This document shows positions 37,642 through 49,083 of a stretch of 64,000 bases of DNA, piece after piece. Below the pieces are notes generated by a model, which saw only the letters and a program-made list of their open reading frames with translations, searched no databases and was not told the origin of the DNA. The position numbers and the translations under genes are program-made. Source of the stretch: Blastomyces gilchristii SLH14081 (taxonomy: Eukaryota > Ascomycota > Eurotiomycetes > Onygenales > Ajellomycetaceae); NCBI RefSeq assembly GCF_000003855.2, contig NW_003101677.1, forward strand, positions 1,533,506 to 1,597,505, written 5' to 3'. The number at the start of each line of letters is the position of its first letter. The stretch's first letter is position 1.

Positions 37642-39276
37642 ACATGCCAACCGCTCCACCACGAACTCGCTCGATTTTTCGAATAAGAACCCGCCGATAG
37701 ATCCATCGAAAAGCCCTCGATCATACGAGCATTCTGACCCCATCGTCGACCGCATACCCTGTGTGGTGGTGGAGTTATCCAGCCAAACATGAACCGGACG
37801 TTGTTCAAAACTCCTGTGTGGGATTATCCCCCGTTCTCCCCTACCACACCACAACCCCGGGCCAAAGTGCCATACAAATTGTAAGGTGAAGAGACCTAGC
37901 CATATGCACCAATCTTCTCGATTTTGGAAGATCCCCGACCTGTAGTTGTGGAGATATCCGAGGAGCGACCTCCGCGAAAACCCTGTCCATCTTTGATGTT
38001 CCAAAACACCAACGCCAAGTCTCACCCTCGTACCGCCCTTCCCAATCTGGCCCATCCCCGGCAGAAAAATACAAAAAGATACCTCAGTGATAATATCAAG
38101 CACATAATCAATGAAGTCTTCTGAAGTGCAATCTTCACAGTCTGTCGTCAGTGTATCTAGACTTCAATATCAAGTCTCACCCTTGTACTATCCCTCTCAA
38201 TCTGGCCCAGCTCTGGCAGAACAATACAAAAAGATACCTTGGCAACAGCATTTAATACATAACCAGCAGACAACAAGTCAACAGCACATCAACAACTATA
38301 AAATCAGTATATCTCAAGATCTGACTGAGCCTTTGATCCCTGCACAGTGAGATATATTAAATCTAGCTTTAATATCTCAATATTCAATAGATTCTGTAAG
38401 AAATTGAGAACAGCAACACTAGGTTTCTATTGAATTTAAGAATTCACTCTATATTGATATAATCATTGACAAAGTCTTCTATTTTGAGATATAAATAACC
38501 AGTTCCTCTACATCTCACTGACAATATTTATATTATTATATAGAAACAGACTTATATTCTCTATAATATCAAGACTCTGAAGAGAGAAAGTCTTGATAGA
38601 GAGTATACAGTAGTGCATATCTTAGCAGTTTCTATCTCATTCTTCTGCAGCAGTTAATGTAAAAAAAAGATCTTAGAAATAGTTTTTTACTTCTCTTGAA
38701 AAAGTAAGATGTTTTTCTCTGGGTTTTATACAATATTCTTACAAAGAATAAAAAAACAGAGCTGTTTTCTGTTATAATTTTATATTCTTTTAAGTAAGAA
38801 TTACTTTTTCAGTGACTGAAGAGCTTTCATTAATACTTAATTCTTTTTTACACTCTTTATTAACTGATTTGAGTTGCACACTTGTTGTGTGAGAAGAATT
38901 GAATGATTTAGAATAAAATTGAATAGTTTTAATCAATTTCTCTGCAAAAAATTGATTTATTTTTTATCAGTTTTTCTCTCAAAAACTGTCATATTATCTG
39001 ATTCATTATCAATTGATATCATACTCTTTCTCACTGTATCTCAAGAAAGAGATTGTAAAGATTTTATTGATTTATCTCAAAAATCAATTTTAGTTTATTA
39101 GATTCTGTTCAAAAACCTAATCTAGTTACTGAACTAGTGTGAAAAAAATCAGGTGTTTTATATACAAAAGTCTTTTATTCTTCTTTTGAAACAGTCGGAT
39201 CAACTTTTCAATTGAAAACAGACTTAGAAATATCTCAATTGAAACAGTCTGATCAACTTTTCATTGAGTGAGAACA
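37642..39276 (+). promoter_or_regulatory. LINE 5' UTR with CpG-rich head and a 70-bp direct repeat
   Basis: 37642-38085 keeps normal GC and many CpGs, while the DNA after about 38090 is AT-rich and CpG-poor like the rest of the window. 38016-38086 recurs as 38171-38241 (both start CAAGTCTCACCC and end near AAAAAGATACCT), period 155 bp. The second copy has most CpGs converted. Such 5' repeats can be promoter monomers in LINEs; here that is inference. From 38250 on there is nothing recognisable up to ORF1. Confidence 0.7.
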
Positions 39277-40878
39277 ATGAGTTCAAAAATACACTCAGTT
39301 AATGTGGAAAAAGATGCTTTTTCAAATACTATTCCTGAGATTGAAATTCTGAAGAGAAGAAAGAAAGAAGAAATAGAGAAACAACAAGTTCTTGAAATAC
39401 AGGAACTTGAAAAAGCAAGCAAGATTCTTGAAAAGCAGTGTCTGAGTGAGATGAATGAAGAAGTTCTGTTAATTCTTCATGCTCAGGCTAGATAACTACA
39501 GAAGATGATCAAGTTCAAACTTGAAATCTCAAACACAGTTCAAAAAATATTGAAAATTCCTTATACAATTACTGACTCTTCATCTTACTCTTCTTCTTTT
39601 TTTTCTACTTCTTCTTCTTCTTTGAATCAGAAGAAAATATATGCTCAAGCAGCTGAATCTGCTGTCTCTAAACCTGCTGTCTCAAAACCTGCTCAAAATC
39701 CTGAGAAAACTGAGAAGAATACTGTTCATATCTCTATTCATAGAAAAGTGAAAAAGAAAATGTAAAAAGAGAAAAACTTTCAAATCTTCAGAAATAGAAG
39801 ACTTATTCTCAAAGTCTCAAATCAGGACATTCTGCAAAGAAACAAGCTAAACTCAAATCTCATTTTCAGAATCAGAAATGAAATTAATCAGCAGTTCTTT
39901 TCTCAGTTGATAACTGATATTGAAGTTCAAAAATCAGTTATAGCTTCAATTGAGTCATTATTCTTTGAAAACTTCATTATTCTGACTACAATGCTTGAAT
40001 TCAGTGCTGAATTCCTTATTCAGAATGAGAATCTCTGAAAGTCAGCAGTAGAATCTTTGCTAAATACAATAATTCTATCTAAGAGAGATGAAAAGTGAGA
40101 CAAATTCATTCTTCATGATATTTCAGTTGAAATTTTTGACTGTGAAGAAGAAATGCTACTTCTCAAAAATGAATTAAAAGAATACAACTCTATTCAACTG
40201 AGAAAGGAGCCTGTATGACTAAATTCAATTGAGTTCAGATAAAGCAGGAGAAATGCCTCTGTTCTAGTATATATAAAAACACTTGAACAGTCAAAGATCT
40301 CTGAAGTAAGAGTAGCAGATTTGAAAATGAGAGTTCATGAATACAAAGACTCAAGAATGAATCTCAAAGCTCAAACATAGTGTTCAAACTGTCAAAGATA
40401 TGAACACTTTGCAATCTTATATTTTAGAGACTCAAAATATGCATTCTGTGCCAGAGATCATAAAACTAGTAAGTATAAATGTGAAACATGCTCAAAAAGA
40501 GATGAAATATGTCAACACACTCTGCTTAAGTGCTCTAATTGCAAAGAAAAACATGCATCTAGCTCAAAAGAATATATGTTTGCTTCTAGAACTTAAAAGA
40601 ACTGGAGAAAAGATGAAGCTCAAAGTCAATCTAGAACTGAAGAGAAGAGTCAAGTCAGTAGACTTACAACTGCAAGCTTAAAAAGAAGAAACTCTCAACT
40701 ATTTAAATCTTCAAACTTCAATTCTCCTGTTAAATGTAAACAGAATTTGAATCCTCAAACTTCTATTAAGATTAGAGAATTGAGAAATAACTCTGATGAT
40801 AAACTAGATATAATGCAAGTAGTTGAGATCCCTACTTTTCAAAATAGTTATAATCTACTATCTGATGATAGTGACTAG
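39277..40878 (+). pseudogene. LINE ORF1 (gag-like, zinc knuckle) protein
   Basis: RNA-binding chaperone of a Tad1-type LINE. From MSSKIHSVN the frame runs about 530 codons with few stops. It has a Lys/Glu coiled-coil-like segment near residues 25-70 and a Ser-rich stretch near 39590-39625. Near 39900-40220 is the conserved ORF1 core (IASIESLFFENFIILTTM and DKFILHDISVEIFD). Cys/His knuckles lie at about 40381-40560 (CSNCQRYEHF..., CARDH, CETC, C-rich, CSNCKEKH). The knuckle frame after the TAG at 40378 is intact for about 90 residues. ORF2 starts 30 bp downstream. Confidence 0.82.
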
Positions 40879-40907
40879 ATTCTACTCTATCTCTACTCTC
40901 TTTTAGT

Positions 40908-43900
40908 ATGAATATACAACAAAAATAACAAAAAAAGTTTAAAAACTCTTCAAAAATCACATTTATTCAAAATAATGTGAATAGAAACTCAAATTATATT
41001 TATTCTTGTCTTCAAATTGTATTTGAATAAAAAGTTGATTTTGTACTACTTCAGGAACTGAATTTTGATGCTGAGCAAAATTACATCATTTCTCATTCAA
41101 GCTATTACTACTTTCTACCTCAAAAGTCTGAGATAAAGTCAAGAGTAGTGATCTATGAAAGAAAGAGATCAAGATATCAATTTAATCTAAGATTTGATAT
41201 CATGTCTGACCCTGATATTCTGGTGAATGATATTATAGATAAAGAAAATGAGTTTGATACTATACAGCTCATAAATATCTATAATGAAAAGTCATTGAAG
41301 AAAAATAACAATATCTGAACAATTGATAGAGAATTTCTGAATATAACTTCATCAAGAAACTCTATAATTGCAGGAGATTTCAATACACATCATCTCTGAT
41401 GAAATTCAGAATGCAAGGAAGCAGTGAGAGCTGATAATCTGATTGAATGAATCATTGAGCATTCAATAGATTTGATTAATAAGTCTGATCAATAAACATT
41501 CTTTAGAAAAGACATGAAACAGAAGTCTATTATAGATCTAATCTTCATGTCATAAAATCTAATGAAAAGAAGACTTGTAAACTGATTTATTAATTCAAAT
41601 GAGACATGAGGATCAGATCATGAGATTATTCAATTTAATATTGAACTGAGTGAAAAATAAATGAGTGAAAATCCTCTTCTCTCTAATCAGTATAACTTTG
41701 AAAAAGCTGATTGAAAAGTAGTTGAAGAAAGTATAAAACTGTTAAAATCTGAAAGACAGAATGAGCTATATTGAAATTCTGGTCAAGATATCTCAAATAA
41801 AATGCTTGAGAATAGAGTGAAGCTTATTACATCTATTATTCTAACAAGTGTTAGAGATAATATTTCAAACAGAAAATCTTCTAAGTATTCAAAACCTTGA
41901 TGAAATGAGAATATCTCATCTAAAAGAAAAGAATTAGTTACTACTAGAAGAGATTGAAAGAATGATGTAATATCTGATGAAGAGTTCAAAGCTGTCAGAA
42001 ATGAATATTTTTCAGATATTAAAAGAGTTAAAACAGACTGCTGGAATAAATTTCTTAAAAAAGCACAAGAGAAGAAAGTTTTTAAAGCTTTTAACTATAC
42101 TAAAACAAGAAGTGTAGCAAAACTTCCAGCCTTAGAATATGAGTTTCAGAATGAATCATATACAGCAAACTCTTTTGAGGAAAAATGTCAAGCTTTCATG
42201 AGAATTCTCTTTCAGAACTCACCAGATTCAGATTCAGATTCAAAGAAAGAGAATATATCACTTCTCAACTATATTGATAAAAATGACTGGAAATGGTCTG
42301 ATCTTACACAAGATGAATTAGAGTCAGCTATCTTCTCAAGTTCTGTTAAAACTGCTGCAGGTCCTGATTCAATTAATCACTTGATTATTCAAAATACATA
42401 TTTCTACTTAAAGAATGAATATTTTGTGCTCTTTTTCAATCTCTTGAAAAATGAATATCATTCTGAATGCTGAAGAGTAGTCACTGAAGTGATTCTTGTA
42501 AAACCTAATAGAAAAACTTCAATTCCTAAGTTATATAGAGTAATATCTCTATTGAACTGCCTAGAAAAGGTTTTAGAAAAGATAATAGCTACTCAACTAT
42601 CTTTTATAAGCTCTATAAGTGATTCTCTTTTATTCAGTGAATAAATGAGAGATAGAAAACAGTGTTCTGCAATTGACACTGTTCTCTCAGTTATTCATGA
42701 TATTCAAATAGCAAAGCATGAGAGTCTGGTCTCAACTGCAGTTTTTATTGATATAAAAAAAGCATTTGATCATGTTTCAAAGTCAAAGTTAATTCAGACA
42801 TNNNNNNNNNNNNNNNNNNNNNNNNNNNNNNNNNNNNNNNNNNNNNNNNNNNNNNNNNNNNNNNNNNNNNNNNNNNNNNNNNNNNNNNNNNNNNNNNNNN
42901 NNNNNNNNNNNNNNNNNNNNNNNNNNNNNNNNNNNNNNNNNNNNNNNNNNNNNNNNNNNNNNNNNNNNNNNNNNNNNNNNNNNNNNNNNNNNNNNNNNNN
43001 NNNNNNNNNNNNNNNNNNNNNNNNNNNNNNNNNNNNNNNNNNNNNNNNNNNNNNNNNNNNNNNNNNNNNNNNNNNNNNNNNNNNNNNNNNNNNNNNNNNN
43101 NNNNNNNNNNNNNNNNNNNNNNNNNNNNNNNNNNNNNNNNNNNNNNNNNNNNNNNNNNNNNNNNNNNNNNNNNNNNNNNNNNNNNNNNNNNNNNNNNNNN
43201 NNNNNNNNNNNNNNNNNNNNNNNNNNNNNNNNNNNNNNNNNNNNNNNNNNNNNNNNNNNNNNNNNNNNNNNNNNNNNNNNNNNNNNNNNNNNNNNNNNNN
43301 NNNNNNNNNNNNNNNNNNNNNNNNNNNNNNNNNNNNNNNNNNNNNNNAGAGAGGTCTATCCTTCCAGGCTATGAGACAGTTATATATACGCTCTGTAGTG
43401 TACATCAGTAGCTGATTATGAAGTTCAAGTTTGATGAAATAATCAAGAGAATTTCACTGAACTCTTTCAAAGTCTGCAAAACAGAGCCTTGAGAAGAATT
43501 CTGAAAGCATTTAAATCATCTTCTATTAAAGCAATGAAAATTGAAGCTTCAATTCCTTCTCCTGCTGTTAGATTTGAAAAGGCCTGTATGAACTATGCTC
43601 TGAGAGTTGTAAAGATGAGCTCAAATTATATAATCAGAGAAAGAGTCTCTTCTTCATTTTCATCAATTAACTCTGGAAATGAACTGGATTGAAATAGATT
43701 TCTTGATTGAAATGAAAATAATTCTTCAAAGAAAATGCCTTCTCAACTGTACAGACTATACTCTCTGATTAAAAATCAATTTTCTTCTTTAAATGTTGAA
43801 AAAGGTGATCATGAGAAGTTATCTCTCTGAAGAGAAAAGCTTGAATCTCTTATAGACTTACAAATAAGTGAACTATCAAAAGAGAAAGAATATGAACAGC

Positions 43901-44874
43901 ATTTGAAGAGAATTTCTACAATTAATATAAAAGACTCTATTCTGATTTATTCAGATGACTCAAAAAAGGAGAACTTGAATAGATTAGATGCAGGCATTGC
44001 TTATACTGAAGATAATATCAATTTTATCTCAGATTTCTGAAATCTAGACTGTGAATGTGAAGTCTTTGATGCTGAACTATTTACAATAGTGAAAGCTTTC
44101 AAACTCATTGAAATAAAATCTCATAAAAGAGAAAATTGTTTGAAAGAGGCATGAATATTCTCTGATAGTCAAGCTGCTTTAAAAAGACTTAGAAATAGTC
44201 AGATTCATAATAGTCAAATGAATCTTGAACTGATCTTAAACTCTGTTTTGAAAATTCAAAAGAGAAGAACATCAAAGCTAATAATTCATCTACACTGAGT
44301 TCCTGCTCATATGAATATTCATGACAATGAATTGACTGATTCAGCTGCAAAAAAGAGTGCAGAATTAAGCAGATCTATTCAAAAAATTATATTGTGATCT
44401 TTTATAAAGAGAAAAATAAAAGAATCTTGTTTAGACAAGTGGAATGAAAGCTGGCAGAAACAAAAGAAGAGTATACATTATTCAAGATATGAAATAAATC
44501 CCAAGTGGAAATCTTGTTCAATTAAATGTAAAAAGAAAATATTCTCATCTATAATACAGCTGAAACTAGGATATGACTATTTCAAATCTTATATACAAAG
44601 ATTTGATGATAGATTTGACTCAATAGAATGCTCATTCTGCAATACAAATGAGAATTCTGAGTATATTGTAATGCACTGTGCATTATACAATAGTCTCAGA
44701 GTCAGATTGAAAGAGAAGTATGATCTAAATCAATTAAATATGAGATTCTTATTCTCAACTGAGACAGAAATTAAATACTTAATAGACTTTCTATCAGAAA
44801 CTCAAGCAGCTACAAGAAAATGGCTAAATTCAGAATTATCTGAATATGAAGAGGAGGAAATTAACCAGATATAG
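40908..44874 (+). pseudogene. LINE ORF2: AP endonuclease, RT, RNase H
   Basis: Cuts the target and copies the LINE RNA. The endonuclease spans about 40940-41640 (LQELNF, IAGDFNTHHLW, SDHEIIQF). RT blocks start near 42340 (AAGPDSINHLIIQN), then RVISLLNCLEKVLEKII, ALDTV-like AIDTVLSVIHDI and FIDIKKAFDHVSKSK at 42740-42790. The YxDD block is lost in the N gap. RNase H runs about 43930-44370 with IYSDDSKK, EVFDAELFTI, IFSDSQAAL and WVPAHMNIHDNELTD-like residues. A final CxxC...HC knuckle is near 44635-44680. Frames are consistent from 40908 to the gap and shifted by one after about 43415. TGA mostly stands for Trp, though some TGG remain (42290-42300). It is among the least decayed coding regions in the window. 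Confidence 0.88.
42802..43347. other. Assembly gap (546 N) inside LINE RT
   Basis: 546 N replacing the catalytic RT block. The size looks estimated rather than a default. Confidence 0.99.
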
Positions 44875-45249
44875 TCTGTTAAAACAGCTATATACTATCT
44901 TTTAATAATTTGTTTTGTTACAGTCTTTCTTTACTTTATTTTTTTCTTTCAATTTCTTTCTGTCTATCTATTTAATATGTCTATCTTTAAGACTGTGTTC
45001 TCTTTTCCTCTGTCATGATATTGTCAAATGGTTTCAAAGTATCAGAAGATGTTAAAACACTGCAATTTGTCAACAGTTTTTGTATTCTGAGCTGGAATTT
45101 TCTGATTTTGTATATCTGAAATTGATGAATGTATAATAGTTAACTTTACAGATATAGGAAAAACCCTGAGCACTAAAAGTTCTCAGGTAGATGTCATAGT
45201 CTCTGACTGCATACATCTATAATTGAAGAATAATAATAATAATAATAAT
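44875..45249 (+). repeat. LINE 3' UTR and (AAT)n tail
   Basis: Ends GAAGAATAATAATAAT with about seven AAT units. The last 270 bp are shared with the tail of the SINE-2 element (54120-54356 plus 48366-48401, opposite strand). Confidence 0.9.
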
Positions 45250-46688
45250 ACAAAGCTCACATCTGTGTATTCAGAGATCTTCAATCAATCACAGATCTCA
45301 CTACAAAAGCTCATACACTAGCTGTTAAAGATCTTCAAATCTTATTAACTCTAATAGCAGTATTTGATCTAGATGTGAAATAGCTAGATGAAATTAATAT
45401 CTTTATTAATAGTGATATCAATGAGCTAGTATATATGAAACTACCTGATGAATGATGAAAGTTGAAGAGAGTGTAAAATGTAAAGTATATAAATTATATG
45501 CTAAAACTTCTATAAGTGCTATATGAATTACACAGATCACTTTTTCTCTGATTAAATGAACTATTTATAACATTGAGAACACTAGACTTTATCTCTATAT
45601 CAGAGAATCAATATCTCTTCTCTAATGATTAATTAATTATCTTCTTCTATGTTGATGATATTATTATTCTATTGCAATGAGAAGATTTAAAAGCAAGAGA
45701 TTAACTAATCAAAGATCTTAAAAATATCTATAAGATCTGACAGATGAGAGATTTGAAATAATTCCTTAATATGTGAATAATACATAATTGTCTCAACTTG
45801 AAGCTCTCACTATGCCAGAATATCTATATTAATAAGATAGTTAATACATATTATATAATATATACTTACAAGGTCTATACCTCACTAACTGATACTCTGT
45901 TAGAGCCTTTTAATAAACCAGTTATATTTATAAAAATTCATTATTATTAATAATGTATCAGCTTCTGTATCTACTCAGCAGTGATGACTCACTCTGATAT
46001 TGTATATGTAGTGAGTAAACTAGCTATATTCATGACAAATTCATCAGAACATTATTTATTAGAGATGAATAGAATAATATCTTATTTATATAATATGAAG
46101 AATCTTACTATTCAATATAATGATAACATTGACAGATCTCTATAACTTGATCTCAAATCTAATATTATTAAAGCTGTCAGTGATGTCTCTTTCACAGATA
46201 ATTTGAATCATCACTCTATATAAGAATATATCTTTAAACTATTCAGTGAGACTGTTGATTGAAAATCAAATAGACAGATAATTATAACTATCTCAATCAC
46301 TGAAGCTGAGCTTGTTACTATCTTATAAGCTAGTAAGAAGTCTATCTGATGAAATAGATTCTTTTAACATATTCAATTTAAACCTGGTCACAAGATCTGT
46401 ATTTAATGCAATAACTGTCAAACTGTTGACATTCTTACAAAGAAAGACTTCTCTATAATCACGAAGCTCTGCTATGTTGATATATATAAAAGCTGGCTCT
46501 GAGAATGTATTCAATTCAGTGATATTACAGTTGATTGAGTGCCTATGACTCAGATACTAGCAGATGGCCTCACTAAGACTCTATCATGCCAGAAACATAC
46601 GGAATTTATCAAGATACTAGGCCTAGTTGATATATCAGATATTATCAAGATGTAAGCAGAATAAATGATCTGTCTTGATATAATCTCT
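45250..46688 (+). pseudogene. Copia B1 RT and RNase H, decayed
   Basis: RT resumes after the LINE with its target repeat (KAHIC-type). Landmarks are VYMKLPDE, VLYELHRSLFL-like residues and FFYVDDIIILL near 45635, with YVDD intact. RNase H then covers 46160-46330, including SITEAELVTI (from STEAE). ADGLTKTL near 46560 is the usual copia C-terminus. Trp and Gln codons are mostly stops. It ends about 30 bp before the inverted LTR. Confidence 0.87.
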
Positions 46689-46956
46689 TATCGGAATGAG
46701 TGTCACAGATGAATATGTTGAAGATATATGAATCTTATATATATCAAGATCTACTTATTATATTATCCGTACTCTATCTGATCTATTGATTTCATACAAA
46801 AGATAGAGCTATTTATAGTAAAATATACATGCGAGTCAAGAGAGCTAGTATAAGTAAGTATTAGATGAGTATTGTAGTAAGCTAATAATAATGAGAAATA
46901 TTATAGTAATACTATATTCGTGATGTTCAGTAGTGTATAACCTCTTTTTTCTGACA
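46689..46956 (-). repeat. Copia B2 3' LTR, minus strand
   Basis: 268 bp, reverse complement of the B LTRs at 20501 and 27625 (TGTCAGAAAAAAGAGG... read leftwards; its final base pair is TA instead of CA). It belongs to the minus-strand copy whose body lies to the right, not to B1. Confidence 0.85.
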
Positions 46957-46966
46957 CACTCTCTTC

Positions 46967-47985
46967 TAGACTGACCGTGTGACCGTGTCTGAGACCCGGA
47001 CCAGAATATTTCATAGTCTCATTACCAATTCAACTGATCTCATTACACTGTTTTAACATTAGATAGTAGTTTCATACTGTCTCAGTGAGACTTACTGTCT
47101 ACTCTTGTCACATTTTCCAAATGAGACCATGATTTTCACTTCTCAATTTAAATTATTTTTATTGCTTTAAATGACTTTAAATCTCATTTAAGTGTTATCA
47201 AAAAGCATTACTTTTTAAAAAATTAAAAATAGTCTAAAAAAAACCTTAAAATGTCTAAAAATAGTAACTTTATGCCAAGAATGGGACTAAATGAGATCAA
47301 ATAAGACCACTTTCTTATTTTTTCTAAGTCATGATCTCATTTTGAGATCTGATATATAGTCACTTTGCATGTTTTTTTAATGATTAGTCCCAGCGGGATT
47401 CACGCTAAGAAATGTATGAAACCAGATCAAATGTAAACTGGTTATCAGAATCATGAATTTCATGTTTGATTTCATTTGATCTGGTCTCATACATTTCTTG
47501 ACGTGAATCCCGCTGGGACTAGTCATTAAAAAAACATGCAAAGTGACTATATATGAGATCTTAAAATGGAACCATGACTTGAAAAAAATGAGAAAGTGAT
47601 CTCATTTGATCCGATTTAGTCTCATTCTTGACATAAAGTTACTATTTTTAGACATTTTAAGGTTTTTTTAGACTATTTTTAATTTTTTAAAAAGTAACAC
47701 TTTTTGATAATACTCAAATGAGATTTAAAGTCATTTAAAGCAATAAAAATAATTTAAATTGAGAAGTGGAAATCATGATCTCATTTGGAAAATGTGATAA
47801 GAGTAGATAGTAAGTTTCATTGAGACAGTATGAAACTACTATCTAATGTTAAAACTGTGTAATGGGATCGGTTGAATTGGTAATGAGACTATTAAAAAAT
47901 CTGGTCTTGGTCTCAGACACGGTTACACGGTTAGTCTAATCAAATGAGATTAAACGTGAAATTTATGGTCTCGGCGGCCAGTCTA
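46967..47985. mobile_element. 1.02-kb palindromic (foldback) element with 8-bp target duplication
   Basis: Arms 46967-47433 and 47473-47938 are inverted repeats of about 467 bp around a 39-bp loop. Beyond the right arm a further 47 bp end in CCAGTCTA, mirroring the left terminus TAGACTGACC. CTCTCTTC flanks both sides (46959-46966, 47986-47993). It has no coding capacity. The 8-bp duplication suggests hAT-type mobilisation. It is inserted between the B2 LTR and the B2 body and keeps some CpGs near its loop. Confidence 0.88.
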
Positions 47986-48365
47986 CTCTCTTCAGCAAAT
48001 GTAATAAGTAAATGAAAGTGTAAATGAAGCTGTAATAAAAAGTGTGTAGATAAATCTGTAAGAAAAAGAGTATAGATAAATCTGCAAGAAAAAAAAAGTA
48101 TAAATGAATCTGCAGAGATTATATCAAGATAAATTATTTATTCTACCTATATCTTAATAATATTTGATATATTAACTAAATCTAGTATCTTGATGAATTC
48201 CGTATATTTCTGATATAATAGAGTCTTAGTGAGGTCATTCACTAGCATCTGAGCTGTAGACACTCAAGTAACTATAATATCACTAAATTGAACACATTCT
48301 CAGAGTCAGCTTTTATATATATTAACATGACAGAGCTTTATAATTATAGAGAGATCTTTCTTCAT
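47986..48365 (-). pseudogene. Copia B2 3' untranslated part and pol end
   Basis: Reverse complement matches the B1 pol end (46440-46688): ADGLTKTL-type region near 48240. It then carries the real 3' continuation that B1 lacks here, with T-rich blocks each followed by a CAG-type spacer near 48010-48110. It is interrupted at 48366 by SINE-2. Confidence 0.85.
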
Positions 48366-48401
48366 ATTATTATTATTATTATTCTTCAATTATAGATGTA
48401 T

Positions 48402-48496
48402 TGTGAAAGGTGTAAAGCTTGTGTGATTGAAAGATTACTAGCTTGTGAAAAGTTATATGATGGAAGAATTAGTAAGCTAGATTATGTGACCTGACA
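48402..48496 (-). repeat. Copia C 3' LTR
   Basis: 95 bp, direct partner of 54025-54119. It has several more TG/CA at sites that are GG or CG in the partner. Confidence 0.93.
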
Positions 48497-48738
48497 CCCC
48501 CACTCATCAGAGTAACTATACACAATGCTATATATAAAATTCGCCTTCAAATCAAGTACAGGTACAAAAAATGACTGGAAAATGTGTAGTAATGAAAAAT
48601 CAGTCATGAGATACATCATTTTTTATTCCTCTATTCTTCTATCTTTCTCATCTTAATATTCTTGTTTCAATGTGTATATTTCAACATTTCAAGTGGTTTA
48701 GTAAGCTCATCTGCTACATTCTCAGCAGATGAAACATA

Positions 48739-49083
48739 TCAGATAGATATCTCATTCTTGTGAATGAGATTCTGAAGAATGTGGAAATGAATCTCTATAT
48801 ACTTCAAGCAGTGTGAAATTGCTTCGGAAGAGAATAGCTCTATGACAGACTTATTATCAGCATAAATTGTATAAGTCAGATCATTGACTGTGATGAAAAT
48901 GAGATGATTATCAGCATTCAGATTGTTGAGACAGGATGAGATGAATTCAGTGTCTTCTAGAAGCTCGCAGAGATAGACAAGCTCATATGCAGTCTCAGAG
49001 AATGTAATATATTCAGTCTCTGTTGATGACTTGAAGACCTCTGTTTGCTGGCAGCTCCGCCATGCAACAGGGCCACCTGTCAT
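48739..49083 (-). pseudogene. Copia C RNase H end, open 114-codon piece
   Basis: Longest N-free open stretch that is truly part of a coding sequence. GGPVAWRSCQQTEVFKSSTE-type start and STETEYITFSETAYELVYL match copia RNase H (SWRSKRQ..V..SSTEAEY). YADNKSVIEL then SHCLKYIEIHFHILQNLI is the usual end (DN..AI.L... RSKHIDI..HFIRE). It is the C-terminal part of pol; upstream RT is broken. Confidence 0.88.

Larger units (their letters stand above)
37642..45249 (+). mobile_element. Tad1-type LINE, about 7.6 kb
   Basis: Non-LTR retrotransposon with a long 5' UTR, ORF1, ORF2, a short 3' UTR and an (AAT)n tail. It is flanked by ACAAAGCTCACAT (37629-37641, 45250-45262), a perfect 13-bp target duplication. 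The uninterrupted copia sequence at about 56310 (reverse strand) is a paralogous empty site. It appears full length, which is rare for LINEs. It contains a 546-N gap in RT. Confidence 0.95.
27893..46688 (+). mobile_element. Copia B1 body, copy 2, interrupted by SINE-1, G1-b and the LINE
   Basis: Plus-strand Ty1/copia body in the pieces 27893-30346, 36088-37641 and 45250-46688, after removing nested insertions. Order: primer site, gag, protease, integrase, RT, RNase H. This is copia order, with integrase before RT. It ends at 46688, where the 3' LTR end of a second, oppositely oriented copy of the family begins. The B1 3' LTR is not seen in the window. Confidence 0.85.

Noticed and set aside
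37636..38103. 155-codon open frame on the minus strand
   Set aside because: Lies antisense in the LINE 5' UTR head, overlaps the target duplication at its end, has no recognisable domain and two overlapping frames are also open. It is open because this stretch is GC-rich and unmutated.
42645..43415. 256- and 203-codon frames spanning 42802-43347
   Set aside because: Mostly N. The plus frame is real LINE RT only up to the gap; the minus frame is an artefact.
20501..46956. A copia element with inverted terminal LTRs
   Set aside because: The primer site, TATA box and the T-rich 3' end of the opposite copy show that the two LTRs belong to two oppositely oriented copies, B1 and B2.
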